Positions 63,622 through 64,000 of a stretch of 64,000 bases of DNA are shown here, piece after piece. The stretch's first letter is position 1. The number at the start of each line of letters is the position of its first letter. A program made the position numbers and the translations under genes. The stretch is from Streptomyces sp. SPB162 (GTDB lineage: Bacteria; Actinomycetota; Actinomycetes; Streptomycetales; Streptomycetaceae): the NCBI RefSeq assembly GCF_029504575.1, contig NZ_JAQFII010000001.1:1834501-1898500 (forward strand), read 5' to 3'. Below the pieces are notes generated by a model. It did no database searches. It saw nothing but the letters and a program-made list of their open reading frames with translations, and was not told the origin of the DNA.

Positions 63622-64000
63622 GGATCGATCTGACGGACACCACGTCGTCCCGTATCAACGCCGGGCTCATCGACGCCCGCCGCGCCATCGGCACACCCGC
63701 CGTCGGCATGGTGCTCACCCTGGTCATCGTCACCGACGAGGGCAGTGCCTACGACGCCCTCAAGGCGGCCAGCGACGCGTCGCGGGAGCACCCGTCCCGC
63801 ATCCTGGCCGTCATCAAGCGGCCCGGCCGCTCTCCGCGCGACCGCGCGATGGCGCGGCTGGACGCCGAGGTGCTGGTCGGCTCGGACTCCGGCACCGGTG
63901 AGACGGTCGTGCTGCGGATGCACGGCGAGCTCGCCAACCACGCCGAGTCCGTGGTGCTGCCACTGCTGCTGCCGGACGCCCCGGTGGTGGTGTGGTGGCC
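63618..64000 (+). CDS. opcA: OpcA, glucose-6-phosphate dehydrogenase assembly protein (3' end outside window)
   Basis: The frame from ATG 63618 stays open to the window end, so about 127 of an expected 300-350 residues are visible. RIDLTDTTSSRINAGLIDAR at the start and MVLTLVIVTDEGSAYDALKAA, SRILAVIKRPGR and VLLRMHGELANHAESVVLPLL match OpcA, which in cyanobacteria and actinobacteria supports Zwf assembly and redox control. The ATGA overlap with zwf fits a joint complex. Its end cannot be judged. Confidence 0.93.
   Translation, partial: MRIDLTDTTSSRINAGLIDARRAIGTPAVGMVLTLVIVTDEGSAYDALKAASDASREHPSRILAVIKRPGRSPRDRAMARLDAEVLVGSDSGTGETVVLRMHGELANHAESVVLPLLLPDAPVVVWW

Overview
The window is one continuous piece of a very GC-rich actinobacterial chromosome, almost certainly Streptomyces or a near relative. 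Third codon positions are nearly all G or C, GTG and TTG starts are frequent, neighbouring genes overlap in ATGA/GTGA, and ectABCD, a sufR-led SUF operon and the tkt-tal-zwf-opcA block lie in the order I recall for the S. coelicolor SCO1846-SCO1938 region (memory, not checked here). No tRNA, rRNA, IS element, phage gene or CRISPR array was seen.

Layout. Bases 1-18,087: the tail of a membrane protein gene and its terminator, then a cobalamin riboswitch, a 22-codon leader ORF and a 12-gene, tightly coupled B12 corrin-ring operon (cobD, cobQ, cobN, chlID, cobO, cobB, cobI, cobM, cobL, cbiG-cobJ, cobH, cbiX) closed by cobC. 18,077-22,327, minus strand: a Ser/Thr kinase fused through one membrane helix to an OppA-like peptide-binding domain, behind an array of 12-bp repeats, and a sortase-anchored (LAQTG) surface protein that is frameshifted. 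22,611-24,860: divergent amidohydrolase and class V aminotransferase. 25,171-28,460: ectABCD for ectoine and hydroxyectoine. 28,575-35,539: a dispersed sugar-acid catabolism locus (2-oxoglutarate semialdehyde dehydrogenase, IclR regulator, KdgD-like lyase, uronate dehydrogenase) with an anchored membrane protein and an unknown TIM-barrel-like protein. 35,627-42,248: a double TerD protein, a Tat-exported PhoX/DUF839 phosphatase and a secreted nuclease, the last two behind PHO-box-like repeats. 42,302-44,735: a decayed gene, dapD and a TetR/SMR efflux pair. 44,863-51,566, minus strand: the SUF iron-sulfur assembly operon (sufR-B-D-Rieske-C-S-U-T), with a SufR-type operator over its first codon and an iron-box-like palindrome upstream. 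51,769-58,451: an ABC exporter, a secreted beta-helix protein, ctaA, an amidohydrolase, a small conserved protein and ctaB (heme o and heme a). 58,855-64,000: tkt, tal, zwf and the start of opcA, the pentose phosphate block.

How the parts work together. The cobalamin block is one transcription unit under vitamin B12 feedback. The ectoine genes serve osmotic and heat protection. SUF builds Fe-S clusters under its own Fe-S repressor. The uronate genes could carry hexuronic acids to 2-oxoglutarate, lacking here only an aldarate dehydratase and a lactone-opening step. PhoX and the nuclease fit phosphate scavenging.

Two patterns recur. First, four otherwise well-conserved genes (the LAQTG protein, the aldehyde dehydrogenase, sufS and ctaA) each carry one frameshift, in G/C runs where I could place it; as sufS should be essential, base-call error is the simplest explanation. 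Second, short tandem duplications sit exactly on gene boundaries (cobQ/cobN, the 3' end of cobH, the ectD stop codon, the ctaA stop codon).
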